From Lachnospiraceae bacterium (lineage in GTDB: Bacteria; Bacillota; Clostridia; Lachnospirales; Lachnospiraceae): a DNA stretch of 64,000 nucleotides. The stretch spans positions 18,184-82,183 of the forward strand of contig JAEEVK010000004.1 of the NCBI GenBank assembly GCA_016287095.1, in the 5' to 3' direction. This document shows, piece by piece, positions 45,355 through 54,271 of the stretch. A program made the translations under genes and the position numbers. A model generated the notes under the pieces. The model was not told where the DNA came from and made no database searches. It saw nothing but the letters and a program-made list of their open reading frames with translations. Positions within the stretch are counted from its first letter, which is position 1; every line of letters begins with the position of its first letter.

Positions 45355-46144
45355 ATGAAACTGATTACTGACAGATATGAAGAAATTAAGGATAGAATAG
45401 AGTTTGAAGATAGCAAAGATGAACTTATAGTCGAGTGTTATAAGCATAAGATTTTTAGAGAAAAACCATCCAAAAGGTTTAAAGAGGAATTCAAAGAAGA
45501 TTTTGATCACGAATATCCCGTCTATTTGAGTGATATTACAAGAAAGCTGGCGAATGGACTCAAGGCAAGGATAAAGTTCCGTAAGGACGAAGAGGCTTTT
45601 GAAGAAAAGGTCCTGTCAGCAGCGTGCAAAGCGTGGGTATGCTGATGTTGACGTATGGAATATGGATTCTTGGTTTATAAAAACTGTCTCCCCAATGCTT
45701 AAGCAACTTCGAAAGAAGCATCATGGATTCCCTTCATCTTTTTTGTCTGGTTTTAAACCGTCGCCTGAAGAAAGCGAAGCAGCAAACGCCAAGTGGGAGG
45801 GGATTTTGGACAGGATGATCTTTCTTTTGGATGAGATGAATGCAGATAAATGTTCCATGAAAAATCCATATGAAAAAATGTATGACGGGCTCAACAGAAA
45901 GTTTCGAAAGGAACTTGGCAGGTTTGGAGAGTTGGCAAAGTCTCCCGAGGAACTGGCTGAAGAGGAAGAAAAGGGTTCTTTTAAGATATACTCTCCATGG
46001 GACTTTCCGGATAAGTACCCTAAAGCAGAGGAGATAAAAAATAAATACTTTGAATTTGAGGAGAGAATCGCTGAATATAAAGAGAAGTGTAAAGATGAAT
46101 TTTTCACGTTATTCTCCAAATATTTTTGGATGCTATGGGATTAA
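45355..46144 (+). pseudogene. hypothetical gene with a frameshift
   Basis: Two overlapping frames (45355-45645 and 45599-46144) read as one protein of about 265 residues. The first ends AACKAWVC, and the second resumes with GYADVDVWNMDSWFI. The expected AW-x-YADVDVW junction needs a one-base shift near 45635. The second part continues with LRKKHHGFPSS, ILDRMIFLLDEM and a C-terminal KYFWMLWD, a pattern recalled from small phage-linked hypothetical proteins. The ATG at 45355 follows GGGAG. Either a mutation, a sequencing error or programmed frameshifting is possible. Confidence 0.6.
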
Positions 46145-46263
46145 TCAAAAATGAATCATCATTTTTAATTCAGATAGAGCGATATATCGGAAGTTAATAG
46201 TATAATATAAGTTTGCTGAACGGGAACTCTTCTGTAAAGATAACTTTAAAATCAATGCATTAG

Positions 46264-46355
46264 AATTGTACCAAATTTAATGCTATCTAATTTTGTACCA
46301 AATCTTATTGCATAATCCATGAATTCATAGTATAATAATTGTACCAAATTTAATG
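46264..46355. repeat. direct repeats upstream of the resolvase gene
   Basis: AATTGTACCAAATTTAATG (19 bp) occurs identically at 46264-46282 and 46337-46355. A third partial copy (TTGTACCAAAT) begins at 46293. The three lie 27 and 46 bp apart and end 33 bp before the resolvase gene, so they may form its res/crossover site or operators. The gap 46145-46263 shows nothing else. Confidence 0.7.
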
Positions 46356-46387
46356 TTCGTTAGATTTATACAAAAAGGAGATCTGCT

Positions 46388-47065
46388 ATGATATATGGAT
46401 ATGCCAGGATTAGTCGCAAGGAACAGTCAATTGAAAGACAGATTAGAAATATAAGGAAGGAATACCCTAATGCCCTTATCATCCAGGAAGCCTATACCGG
46501 TACCAAGATGGATCGTCCCGAATGGAGCAAACTATATAATAAGGTAAGACCAGGTGACATTATCGTTTTCGATTCCGTATCCAGAATGAGCAGGAACGCG
46601 GATGAGGGTGTTGCAACTTACTTTACTCTCTATGAAAAAGATATTCAGCTCATCTTCTTAAAGGAGCATTATATAGATACCAATGTCTATGCCGAAAACA
46701 TGAGGGATAAAATAGAATTACAGGGTACCGACGAAGACGAAATTTTTAAGGGTCTTAACAATTATTTCCGTAAATTGGCCGAACGTCAGATTCGTATCGC
46801 CTTCGAGCAATCCGAAAAAGAGGTTCAGGATCTTCGCCAGCGAACCAAGGAAGGAATTGAGACCGCACGCCTTAACGGTAAGCAGATTGGCCAGAAAGCC
46901 GGAAACAAGCTAATAATAAAAAAAGAAGCTCCTGCCAAAGAAATCATTCTATCTCTCAGCAAGAGCTTTGGAGGCAACCTTTCTGATTCACAATGTATTC
47001 AATTAGCTGGTATCAGCAGGAACACTTTTTATAAATACAAAAAAGAACTAAAAACCAGAGCTTAA
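46388..47065 (+). CDS. small serine recombinase (resolvase/invertase family)
   Basis: The 225-residue protein has the serine recombinase N-terminal fold with the nucleophile in YGYARISRKEQS (Ser9) and the arginine motif SVSRMSRN near residue 64. It has a C-terminal helix-turn-helix (SDSQCIQLAGISRNTFYKYKK). It would resolve multimers or invert DNA at nearby sites. AAAAGGAGATCTGCT precedes the ATG. It is convergent with the recombinase/ParB operon. Confidence 0.88.
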   Translation: MIYGYARISRKEQSIERQIRNIRKEYPNALIIQEAYTGTKMDRPEWSKLYNKVRPGDIIVFDSVSRMSRNADEGVATYFTLYEKDIQLIFLKEHYIDTNVYAENMRDKIELQGTDEDEIFKGLNNYFRKLAERQIRIAFEQSEKEVQDLRQRTKEGIETARLNGKQIGQKAGNKLIIKKEAPAKEIILSLSKSFGGNLSDSQCIQLAGISRNTFYKYKKELKTRA

Positions 47066-47109
47066 TCAATAATATCGAGTTGTAGCTTATCAAAACTTTT
47101 TATTTCTCT

Positions 47110-47976
47110 TTAGGTGTTCCGATTATCGGTATCAGGTATATCTTCTGAATTATCAGCATATTCAGGGATATTTCTGTCCCCATATAATACTCGAAGTGAA
47201 AGACGATTCTTTCCTCTCCCATTATAAGCAAGGATCATGGCTTCGGCATATCCCATTGCTCCAGGACGCCTTTCTTTGGCTGTCCTCGACAAAATCTTAA
47301 CTGGTATCTTTCCTACATGCTCCTTGAAGACATCCTCTTTGATCAAATCCCCATATGCATTTACAACCCTGGCTATTCCCAGCAATATATTCCCGGCAAG
47401 GGAATTCTTCTCACCCTCCCATGTTGCTGCCGCAAGTCTTAAAGTTGAATCAAGAATGTCCCTCCCGAATTTTACATAAATCTTCTCAAGGGTTGCCACT
47501 GCACATATCCCGTTAGGGTGAGGTTTTGCTGTTATCTCAAGACCATACGAGCGAACCACGGATTCTATCATCTTCTGCAGCTCATCTCCAGCTTCTATAT
47601 GCGCATGAAATGTTTCATATGGTGACAAGGTTTTTATATGCTTCTGTTGTTCAGCAAAAATATGCGCTTCTTCAGAATACTTGAGATCATCATATATCAT
47701 GCACCATACAGGAGTCTCCCTGCTACCTGAAGCTGAAGCTATGATTTCAATGGTGTGTTGCCCATCAAAGACATAATTGATTCCGTCACGTCTCGATACC
47801 TTCACGGGGTTAATCTGAAATACATCAAACTCATCAAGGGTGCTCCTGATATGGTCTTCAGACAAAGGACGCTGATAATCCTGATTAGATACCAAATTCT
47901 TAATAGGTATCAGCTCGTAAGATACATCTGGCACACACCTCTGCTGTTCAGGAGTAAGGAAATCGTAATCAATCAT
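47110..47976 (-). CDS. ParB-like protein (DUF6551 type)
   Basis: The product of 288 residues starts MIDYDFLTPEQQ at 47976 after AGGTGG; an in-frame GTG three codons earlier is possible. The N-terminal part (about 20-120) has a ParB/Srx-like core: IPIKNLVSNQDYQRPLS, then NYVFDGQHTIEI, where the DGQH box matches the conserved GxxR/GQH turn. A helical C-terminal part follows. It may bind DNA or nucleotides as a partition or regulatory factor. It is the last gene of a seven-gene operon, overlapping the gene before it by four bases. Confidence 0.7.
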   Translation of the reverse strand: MIDYDFLTPEQQRCVPDVSYELIPIKNLVSNQDYQRPLSEDHIRSTLDEFDVFQINPVKVSRRDGINYVFDGQHTIEIIASASGSRETPVWCMIYDDLKYSEEAHIFAEQQKHIKTLSPYETFHAHIEAGDELQKMIESVVRSYGLEITAKPHPNGICAVATLEKIYVKFGRDILDSTLRLAAATWEGEKNSLAGNILLGIARVVNAYGDLIKEDVFKEHVGKIPVKILSRTAKERRPGAMGYAEAMILAYNGRGKNRLSLRVLYGDRNIPEYADNSEDIPDTDNRNT

Positions 47977-49004
47977 ATAAACCACCTGCTTTCTTTAAGA
48001 AAGGAATCCATCATTGCTGCCCTGTTTTCTGTTACATTCGATGATGATACCATTTCTGTCTGCGTATTTTTATAAGCCACTGTATAATCATTAAAACTCT
48101 CAACCAGATGGTCTATCTGTGCCTTAAGCCTCCCAAGGTTCATCATCAACTGCCCCCTAGCTTTGTCCGTGATAAGGGAAAGATCTGTTTTCTTTTCGAC
48201 ACGAGTAATCATATTAATCCATGTCGGAATAGTGAACATCAGGCTCCTGATTTCCATATCTGGGTCAAAGGCAGGCATTTCCTTTATGCCAGTCTTGATT
48301 GTAACTTCATCCCTATCTTTATTTTTTTCTGTATTATATTCTTTATCCTTCGCTTCCTTGTGTTTTGTCTTATGCCTATACTTCAGCTTTTCCTTTAGAA
48401 ATTCAGTAAGCGCCTTTCCTTCCTTAGATGAAATATCCATAACGGTGGTAAAGCTTAAGTGGATATCGTCCCTTAGTATTGCCTCAAACAAAGCAGGTTC
48501 CTTACCTTTAATCATATCCATAGCCTTTGCATAAGAATCTCCTGTCTCTACTGCAGAAGTAGATGTACATAATGCTTCTGCAACACGCGCCCTGGTATCC
48601 CATACCGAGTTTCTTCTTCCCTTTATACTCCCTTTTTTTTGATCAGGTTCCCTGCCCTGCTTCCGCAATTCCCTGTTAACAATTTTCTGGGCTGCATAGC
48701 ATTTGCCCAGCAAATACCTATGATATGAGCTTGATTTGTCGAAAACACCGATTCGATGCCGACATACCCATGCCACTGCTCTCGCTTCAGACTCAAATTC
48801 TATCTCTTTCACTTCGAAGTTTATCCCCTCAAATGTACAGAATTTAAACCTCTTATGCCCATCCAATATGATTCCACGCCATGTGATTATTGGTTCAAGG
48901 CATCCTTCATTCAAAAGCCTGGACTCAAGATCAGCCTGATCTTCCTTAGACAATGGAAAGGCAAGCTTTTCAAACACATCCTCAATTTGCAGTTTTTCAT
49001 TCAT
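47973..49004 (-). CDS. ParB N-terminal-like domain protein
   Basis: The 343-residue protein has a ParB-like N-terminal domain (about 1-90; LEPIITWRGIILDGHKRF). A helix-turn-helix-like segment (about 135-170; RARVAEALCTSTSAVETG) follows, then a charged linker and a helical C-terminus. ParB-like CTPase or DNA-binding activity is plausible; a cognate ParA is absent. The start follows AAAGGGGATACACC. Confidence 0.75.
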   Translation of the reverse strand: MNEKLQIEDVFEKLAFPLSKEDQADLESRLLNEGCLEPIITWRGIILDGHKRFKFCTFEGINFEVKEIEFESEARAVAWVCRHRIGVFDKSSSYHRYLLGKCYAAQKIVNRELRKQGREPDQKKGSIKGRRNSVWDTRARVAEALCTSTSAVETGDSYAKAMDMIKGKEPALFEAILRDDIHLSFTTVMDISSKEGKALTEFLKEKLKYRHKTKHKEAKDKEYNTEKNKDRDEVTIKTGIKEMPAFDPDMEIRSLMFTIPTWINMITRVEKKTDLSLITDKARGQLMMNLGRLKAQIDHLVESFNDYTVAYKNTQTEMVSSSNVTENRAAMMDSFLKESRWFI

Positions 49005-49083
49005 CTGGTGTATCCCCTTTCTATACCAAAGCAGGTCAGTAGTTCAATTCAATTAATATATGCAAGTTTTCTTTTCTATCTGT

Positions 49084-49518
49084 TTATTCAATATCGTTAT
49101 CAAATTCGTCTCCGCTTGATACTTCAGCCTCTTCAAGATTAAAACATATGACATTCCCCGCTTCAGTAAGGATCCCCTTTACAAGATATGACCCACTTTC
49201 CTTTAGGATCCCGCTTACACGCCTGATCCCATCGATCATCGCTTTACTATGCACATAACAGGTTCCATTTTTTGTAAAATATAAGTGAACCTTGTTGGTT
49301 CCCATACTGTCAGTAGCCGCTATTAGCATCTGTTTTGTACGTACCTGGTATCCGAGCTGTATAAACTCAGGGTTTCCGAGTACGGAAAGTGTGTTCTTAT
49401 GTATAGTGAACCTGAAACAGTTCGTATTAATCCTTACCGACAGCTCCGAAGAGTTTTCTTCTGGTAGCGATCTTATTTTGGTATCTACTTTTTCAGTTAT
49501 TTCCCTATTCTTTTTCAC
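49084..49518 (-). CDS. small protein sharing the recombinase C-terminal domain
   Basis: The product has about 144 residues from a GTG at 49518, preceded by TAGGGTGAGG, 17 bp after the preceding stop. ATG codons further up lack ribosome sites. Residues from about 25 to 135 align by pattern with the C-terminal region of the large serine recombinase. Shared elements are a strand pair, EFIQLGYQVRTKQMLI, then SKAMIDGI, then YLVKGILTEAGNVICFNL. It has no catalytic domain of its own, so it is probably an accessory subunit. Confidence 0.6.
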   Translation of the reverse strand: MKKNREITEKVDTKIRSLPEENSSELSVRINTNCFRFTIHKNTLSVLGNPEFIQLGYQVRTKQMLIAATDSMGTNKVHLYFTKNGTCYVHSKAMIDGIRRVSGILKESGSYLVKGILTEAGNVICFNLEEAEVSSGDEFDNDIE

Positions 49519-49534
49519 TGTCCTCACCCTACAA

Positions 49535-50290
49535 TCACATCCTTCCATCTGAAAAAACAAACTGTCCTCCGTCTTCTACTTCTATTCTTTCGTTCGGTGT
49601 TATAGGTCCCACGTCTCTTTCTTGATCCTTCTTCTCAAGAAGTTCCGTTTTTTCCACTTTAGCTTCCGTATTTTCTCCTGTTGTACCCTTTGTCCCTTTT
49701 ATGGTAAATACCGTATAACCTTCAAATGTGTCCACCTGTAAGGTTCTGCGATTTTCTCCGAAAGTAGGGCCGAATTTTCCATTCCAGCCAGCCGGAAGGG
49801 CAGACCGCTTTCCAGGCTTTCCTTCTCCGTTAGATGCAGTTTTTTCAAAACACTGCGCCACAGTTAGGTCAAAAACAAGGATAGCTTCTCCCTTGGAATA
49901 CATTCTTTTTCCAAGTATCTTATATCTGTTGTCCGGATTCCAGTTCATTATATCGCATAAGATAAGCACAAAAGGCTCTCCGGTCCTTTGTGACGCAAAT
50001 CTTTTTCCATCTTTTGTCCTGGCCCATTTATATCCATAGATATCATCTTCACGACAAGGTTTCAGTACCAGTTTCTTCTCATCATGCTTTATCAGCATCG
50101 TCACATATTCTGTATCAGCTAAAAGCCTAACACTGGCTGCGTTTGCCGTTACTTTATTCACGTTTACGGTAAAAGCAGGTTCCTTTATCTGTGCAAAAAA
50201 CTCTGCTCCGACAATCTCATAATCATCTATATCCATTTCCTCATCAGCACCTGACACCTGAAACTGCTTCTCAGCATCTTTTACGCTCAT
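49535..50290 (-). CDS. protein sharing the recombinase C-terminal domain
   Basis: The product of 251 residues starts MSVKDAEKQF at 50290 after GGGAGAAAA. The middle region (about 45-160) reads YVTMLIKHDEKKLVLKP, then YGYKWAR, then YKILGKRMYSKGEAILVFDL. It matches the pattern YVELLVHPVKKQLAIRP, YAIQWAR, FKIYGHIYRDGKTSVCVY at the C-terminus of the serine recombinase encoded next door. The C-terminal tail is charged and low in complexity. It probably works together with the recombinase. Confidence 0.65.
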   Translation of the reverse strand: MSVKDAEKQFQVSGADEEMDIDDYEIVGAEFFAQIKEPAFTVNVNKVTANAASVRLLADTEYVTMLIKHDEKKLVLKPCREDDIYGYKWARTKDGKRFASQRTGEPFVLILCDIMNWNPDNRYKILGKRMYSKGEAILVFDLTVAQCFEKTASNGEGKPGKRSALPAGWNGKFGPTFGENRRTLQVDTFEGYTVFTIKGTKGTTGENTEAKVEKTELLEKKDQERDVGPITPNERIEVEDGGQFVFSDGRM

Positions 50291-50325
50291 CTTTTTTCTC
50301 CCTATAATTGGATCCATTTTTCAGT

Positions 50326-52164
50326 TCATTCTTCAAACAAATCACCTAGCTGATCCTTTATAAATTTCCTAAGCTCCTCGTATGGGGTAACATTCAGTTT
50401 ATCACCGGTCGCACACATCTGTCCCTCTATTCTGGTCTGCCACTGTTCCTTTGTCAGATGGGTGAGCTCCCAGCGACTTTTTTCAATATAATAATCTGTA
50501 CCCAAGGCATTTCCCATGTTACCGGTAACAGCCTTGATGCATTTTCCTGATCCGTTCAGTATCTGCCCTTCAACTTCCGTACCAATCGCCGAGAAATACT
50601 TTTCCTTGCTTATATATGCACACGAGTCATACTGCGTATATACACATACAGAAGTTTTCCCATCCCGGTATATATGTCCGTATATCTTGAACCTGTTAAA
50701 ATCAGCGCACTTAAAAACATCTGACAGCATCTTTGAAAAAGCTTTGCATCCGACTCCCCTGTTCACCTGCCTGTCCTTCTCTCCCCTAGCCCACTGGATT
50801 GCATAACGGTTTTCCATATCTGCCGGTCTTATAGCCAGCTGCTTTTTTACAGGATGAACCAGAAGTTCGACATAATTACCGCATTTCATTTCCATTATGC
50901 AGGACTGGCTGAATGTTATTGCTTTCTTCCCAAGCGTCACCGAAGGAACATTCTGGTCATCAAACAGCTTGAAATCCACTACCTGATACTTTCGGAAATC
51001 GAACTCACCTTCTTCTGCTGATATCTGCATGTCATCTTCAGGCTCGTCAGGGTCAATACTCCGGCATGCATTCAAGTAATCTTCTGTCGTAAAGCTTCCC
51101 CATTTGGGATGTACAATAACAAAGCCCTTAAGGAGCCCTTCCGGAATAACCTTCAGTTCTGGCAGGAGAGACGCTCCACCGTACTTAGCATTGTTCATGA
51201 TCCTCTGTACGGCAGTAAAATCATCAAAAGTAACTATCCATTCGTGATCATCTCTATAATAGCTCTGTGGTTTCTCCCCGTTATTTTTGAAAGTCTTCTG
51301 TTCATCTGCATCGGGTGCGAACACCTTATATCTTTTCCTTGTAAGCACATCCCCGCAATATCGTTCATTTCTTAAGATCCTGGCCACACCGTTTGCAGTC
51401 CAGTTAATGTTGCCAAGGTAAGTCTTCTTAGAAAGCCTTATCAGAGTGTCTGCTATCTGTTTTGTGGAATACCCATACAAATACATGTAGAAAATCAGCT
51501 TTGGGATATCCGCCATCTCAGGGTTCACCCTAAGCTTTCCGTCGTTGTCTTTATAAAACCCCAGCAGTTCAGGTGTCAACGGAAGCCCATGGTCAAGTCG
51601 CATACGTAGCGATGTTTCCATGCTCCTGCTCCTAACCCTGGATTCCTGTTCTGCAACCATCGCCTGGGATGACAAAGCCATGGCACAGTCAGTGTTAAGG
51701 GTATATATTCCTTCCGATTCAAATAGTATACCCACTTTTTTCTCGCGTAGCTTCCTAATGGTCACAAGGCAGTCAACCACATTCCTCGCCAGGCGGCTGA
51801 TATTTTTCACGATAATCAGGTCAAGTTTTCCACTTGTCGCATCATCCATCATCTCACGGAATCCTTTCCTATGGGATGTCGTAGTCCCGCTTTTTCCTTC
51901 ATCTGAATAAATCTTGACCAATGTCCAGTTTGGGTTACGGGATACCATATCCTCATAATATTTCTGCTGAAGTTCGAATGATGATGTCTGGGCAGGGTTA
52001 TCAGTGGAAACCCTAGCATAAATTCCTACTCTCTGAAACGAATCCCGGTCGACATAGTTGCTGTTCTCTTTCCCGGGATAATATGTATGACTGCCTGAAA
52101 CATTCGCTGACTTTACCCTCTGCCTAACACGCTCTCTCTGCTGTTCCTTCGAGTATTCATGCAT
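50326..52164 (-). CDS. large serine recombinase with extra C-terminal domain
   Basis: The product of 612 residues starts at 52164 (after GGAGGATCAGCAG, overlapping the previous gene). The catalytic domain has the nucleophile in YARVSTD (Ser53) and IVKNISRLARN with both catalytic arginines. The recombinase domain (about 195-300; GFYKDNDGKLRVNPE, NERYCGD) follows. The usual zinc-ribbon with paired cysteines is not apparent. The C-terminal 200 residues carry instead a beta-rich domain shared with the two downstream genes. It could catalyse integration, excision or inversion. Confidence 0.85.
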   Translation of the reverse strand: MHEYSKEQQRERVRQRVKSANVSGSHTYYPGKENSNYVDRDSFQRVGIYARVSTDNPAQTSSFELQQKYYEDMVSRNPNWTLVKIYSDEGKSGTTTSHRKGFREMMDDATSGKLDLIIVKNISRLARNVVDCLVTIRKLREKKVGILFESEGIYTLNTDCAMALSSQAMVAEQESRVRSRSMETSLRMRLDHGLPLTPELLGFYKDNDGKLRVNPEMADIPKLIFYMYLYGYSTKQIADTLIRLSKKTYLGNINWTANGVARILRNERYCGDVLTRKRYKVFAPDADEQKTFKNNGEKPQSYYRDDHEWIVTFDDFTAVQRIMNNAKYGGASLLPELKVIPEGLLKGFVIVHPKWGSFTTEDYLNACRSIDPDEPEDDMQISAEEGEFDFRKYQVVDFKLFDDQNVPSVTLGKKAITFSQSCIMEMKCGNYVELLVHPVKKQLAIRPADMENRYAIQWARGEKDRQVNRGVGCKAFSKMLSDVFKCADFNRFKIYGHIYRDGKTSVCVYTQYDSCAYISKEKYFSAIGTEVEGQILNGSGKCIKAVTGNMGNALGTDYYIEKSRWELTHLTKEQWQTRIEGQMCATGDKLNVTPYEELRKFIKDQLGDLFEE

Positions 52165-52918
52165 CTGCTGATCCTCCTTTTTCAACAAGCCCAACACCAG
52201 CATCGCTATCAGTCAGGCTGTTTTCAGGATTAGTTTTTTCTGACAGGCCTGTCCCCCCTCCTTCATAAAACATTGGCAAGTCCAGCTCATCCTCCGGCAA
52301 AGGTTCAATTCCTTTCGGGAGCATATTGAAATCAAACATGTCTTGCAGATAATATGATGCCAACGTAAATATATCCTCAGAAATAAAATACATTCCCACA
52401 GGATGCTTCTGTGCTGCAAGAATCCTTGCAACGACCGATAATTCATCAGCATCATTTGACACATTACTTACCTTCTGTGTGACTATAAGGTCAACTTTTC
52501 CGGACATACAATCTGCTAACAGCCTGCACCATTCCTTTGAACTTTCCATACGTGGTGCTGTCATTCCCCTGTCTACGTAAAAACCAACAAGAGTCCAATT
52601 CTTACAAAGAGCTATATCATCCTTGAACTGCTGGATATGCTTGTCCAGATAATCCTCATGTCTGGTCTGATTATAATACCGGATATACACTCCCACCTTG
52701 AAAGGATGATACGGCATGGGATATTCATGTTGCAAACTGTCCAGCCATAACATATGCCTTGCAAGCTGCTTTTTCCTCGGGTTTTCCTTTATATGTCGTC
52801 TCAGAATATTCTGCGTATCTATACGCGCGCTCTGCTCTTTATCCGGACTGACAGTGATTTCACTTCCGGTCTCCGCCATGACCGATCCCTCATCCAATAT
52901 AACAACTGTTTTTTCCAT
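52157..52918 (-). CDS. catalytically dead serine recombinase homologue
   Basis: The product of 253 residues starts at 52918 after GAGGGAAGGGTG. Residues about 72-190 align throughout with the catalytic domain of the next gene (NWTLVGFYVDRGM against NWTLVKIYSDEGK; SGKVDLIV against SGKLDLII). The nucleophile position reads YIRYYNQ instead of YARVSTD, and the two arginines of SRLARN are replaced in SNVSND. It therefore cannot cut DNA by the usual mechanism. It lacks the recombinase domain and is probably a structural or regulatory partner. Confidence 0.75.
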   Translation of the reverse strand: MEKTVVILDEGSVMAETGSEITVSPDKEQSARIDTQNILRRHIKENPRKKQLARHMLWLDSLQHEYPMPYHPFKVGVYIRYYNQTRHEDYLDKHIQQFKDDIALCKNWTLVGFYVDRGMTAPRMESSKEWCRLLADCMSGKVDLIVTQKVSNVSNDADELSVVARILAAQKHPVGMYFISEDIFTLASYYLQDMFDFNMLPKGIEPLPEDELDLPMFYEGGGTGLSEKTNPENSLTDSDAGVGLVEKGGSADA

Positions 52919-53029
52919 AACACCCTTCCCTCGTAGCAATTTTTATAGCTGACTGCAATTATATTACTTTTCATGTAAAACACCACAGCCATCAAGACAA
53001 TAAATTGTCCTCAAAGACGTTTTTTGAGA

Positions 53030-53434
53030 TTATTTTTTATTTTTTTCTATATAACCAGCCATGAACAGGGCTTTTCCAAGAATTGATCTGACTTCTTCAT
53101 CTGACAGATCCATTCCTTCTATTTCCAGTTCAAAATCGCATAATGCTTTCCGTATCCTTGTTTTCCCGCCATCCTTCTTTTGGGCAGTCTTTTCAAATTC
53201 CGCAAATTCTTTCAACAAAGAAATCCCCAGAGCCTCCTCCAGCTTGGTTATAGTATCTAGCTCTGGGCTTACCATATCCCTTTCTATGCGGCTTATTTGT
53301 GTCTTTGAGACTCCACTTCTCCATTCAAGGTCGTCCTGCACCCAGCCAAGTTCCTTCCGCCTTGCTTTTATAAGCTCTCCCGGAGTTCTTCTCGACCGCA
53401 AATATTTATCATCTTTTTCTTTAACCCCATCCAT
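53030..53434 (-). CDS. XRE-family helix-turn-helix regulator
   Basis: The product of 134 residues starts at the ATG at 53434 after AGGAG; a TTG ten codons upstream is possible. The HTH (about 15-70) includes GELIKARRKELGWVQDDLEWRSGVSKTQISRIE. The C-terminus contains an acidic helix (SDEEVRSILGKALFMAGYIE). It opens the recombinase/ParB operon and is likely its repressor. Confidence 0.82.
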   Translation of the reverse strand: MDGVKEKDDKYLRSRRTPGELIKARRKELGWVQDDLEWRSGVSKTQISRIERDMVSPELDTITKLEEALGISLLKEFAEFEKTAQKKDGGKTRIRKALCDFELEIEGMDLSDEEVRSILGKALFMAGYIEKNKK

Positions 53435-53493
53435 TTGCCATGCTCCTGACTTATTTTCTTTCAATGTATTCTATTACATGGCTATTCCCGAAA

Positions 53494-54021
53494 TCAAAGC
53501 AAAGTAGGGGGATGTGTCCAAGATGGCATAAATCTCGTCCCTTTCCACTCAATACTTTCGTCCGAAAACATATCCCTTTCCTGCCTAATTTTTGGGCTTA
53601 TACACCTCGCAATGGTACATTTATGGTTTCCATGTATATAAAATGTCTTAAGTAGCGCAATCAGTATAGCCTTAAGGCATTGCTCTTTATCGTACATGAT
53701 ACTTTTTGCCCATGTTTTCAATCTTTTTACGGTGGAATCACAAGGATAGTCCTCTGTCTCCAGAATCTCATTCTCTGTAAGCCTATCTGCTATGACTCTC
53801 TCGATCAGTGCCGCTTCATAATGCTTGTATGGTACCTGATCATCCGGAAGAAGCCGGTGTTTCTTTCCACATTTCCTATTTGTACATTTCCTGACTTCAA
53901 TCCTGCGCCATCCTTTCAGGTTTCCGGCAAATCTTTTGATACGATATATCCAGCCATGTTTCTCAAGTCTGCTTTTACATGCAGGGCAAGTAGGTTCTTC
54001 ATTGCTGATTATCCATAGCAT
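53494..54021 (-). CDS. DUF6431-like zinc-ribbon protein
   Basis: The product of 175 residues starts MLWIISNEEPTCPAC at 54021 after AAGGGGGAAAAT. A treble-clef-like metal site is formed by CPAC (about 12-15) and CTNRKCGKKH (about 46-55). RRIEVRKC lies between them, followed by PDDQVPYKHY. This is the pattern of DUF6431 proteins, common in Clostridial mobile elements and reminiscent of transposase zinc domains without the nuclease. It precedes the XRE gene on the same strand. Confidence 0.65.
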   Translation of the reverse strand: MLWIISNEEPTCPACKSRLEKHGWIYRIKRFAGNLKGWRRIEVRKCTNRKCGKKHRLLPDDQVPYKHYEAALIERVIADRLTENEILETEDYPCDSTVKRLKTWAKSIMYDKEQCLKAILIALLKTFYIHGNHKCTIARCISPKIRQERDMFSDESIEWKGTRFMPSWTHPPTLL

Positions 54022-54205
54022 ATTTTCCCCCTTGTATTCCTCCTTCCAATCCGATAAGATCACCATAACTTGCCTTTTCCCTCCCTAATTAATCTTTAAT
54101 ACTTAATTACAGGCTCCTATCATTCTGCTTCTTCAAAACATCCCTTGGACATTTCCACCTGCACCATTATAATACCTTTTAAATTGTAATATTATCCATA
54201 CGAAA

Positions 54206-54228
54206 AAAGCACCCCATTGGAGTGCTTT
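54206..54228 (-). terminator. terminator after the secreted Ig-like protein gene
   Basis: The stem AAAGCACCC / AGTGCTTT (allowing one mismatch) is followed by TTTTTTCG on the minus strand. Confidence 0.7.
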
Positions 54229-54271
54229 CTCAAAACAGTTTTTCAATCTATAAAGAAATTTTCTTACTGTA

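Noticed and set aside
53494..54021. Transposase fragment
   Set aside because: The zinc ribbon resembles transposase domains, but no DDE or HUH catalytic residues follow and the protein is complete at its own length.
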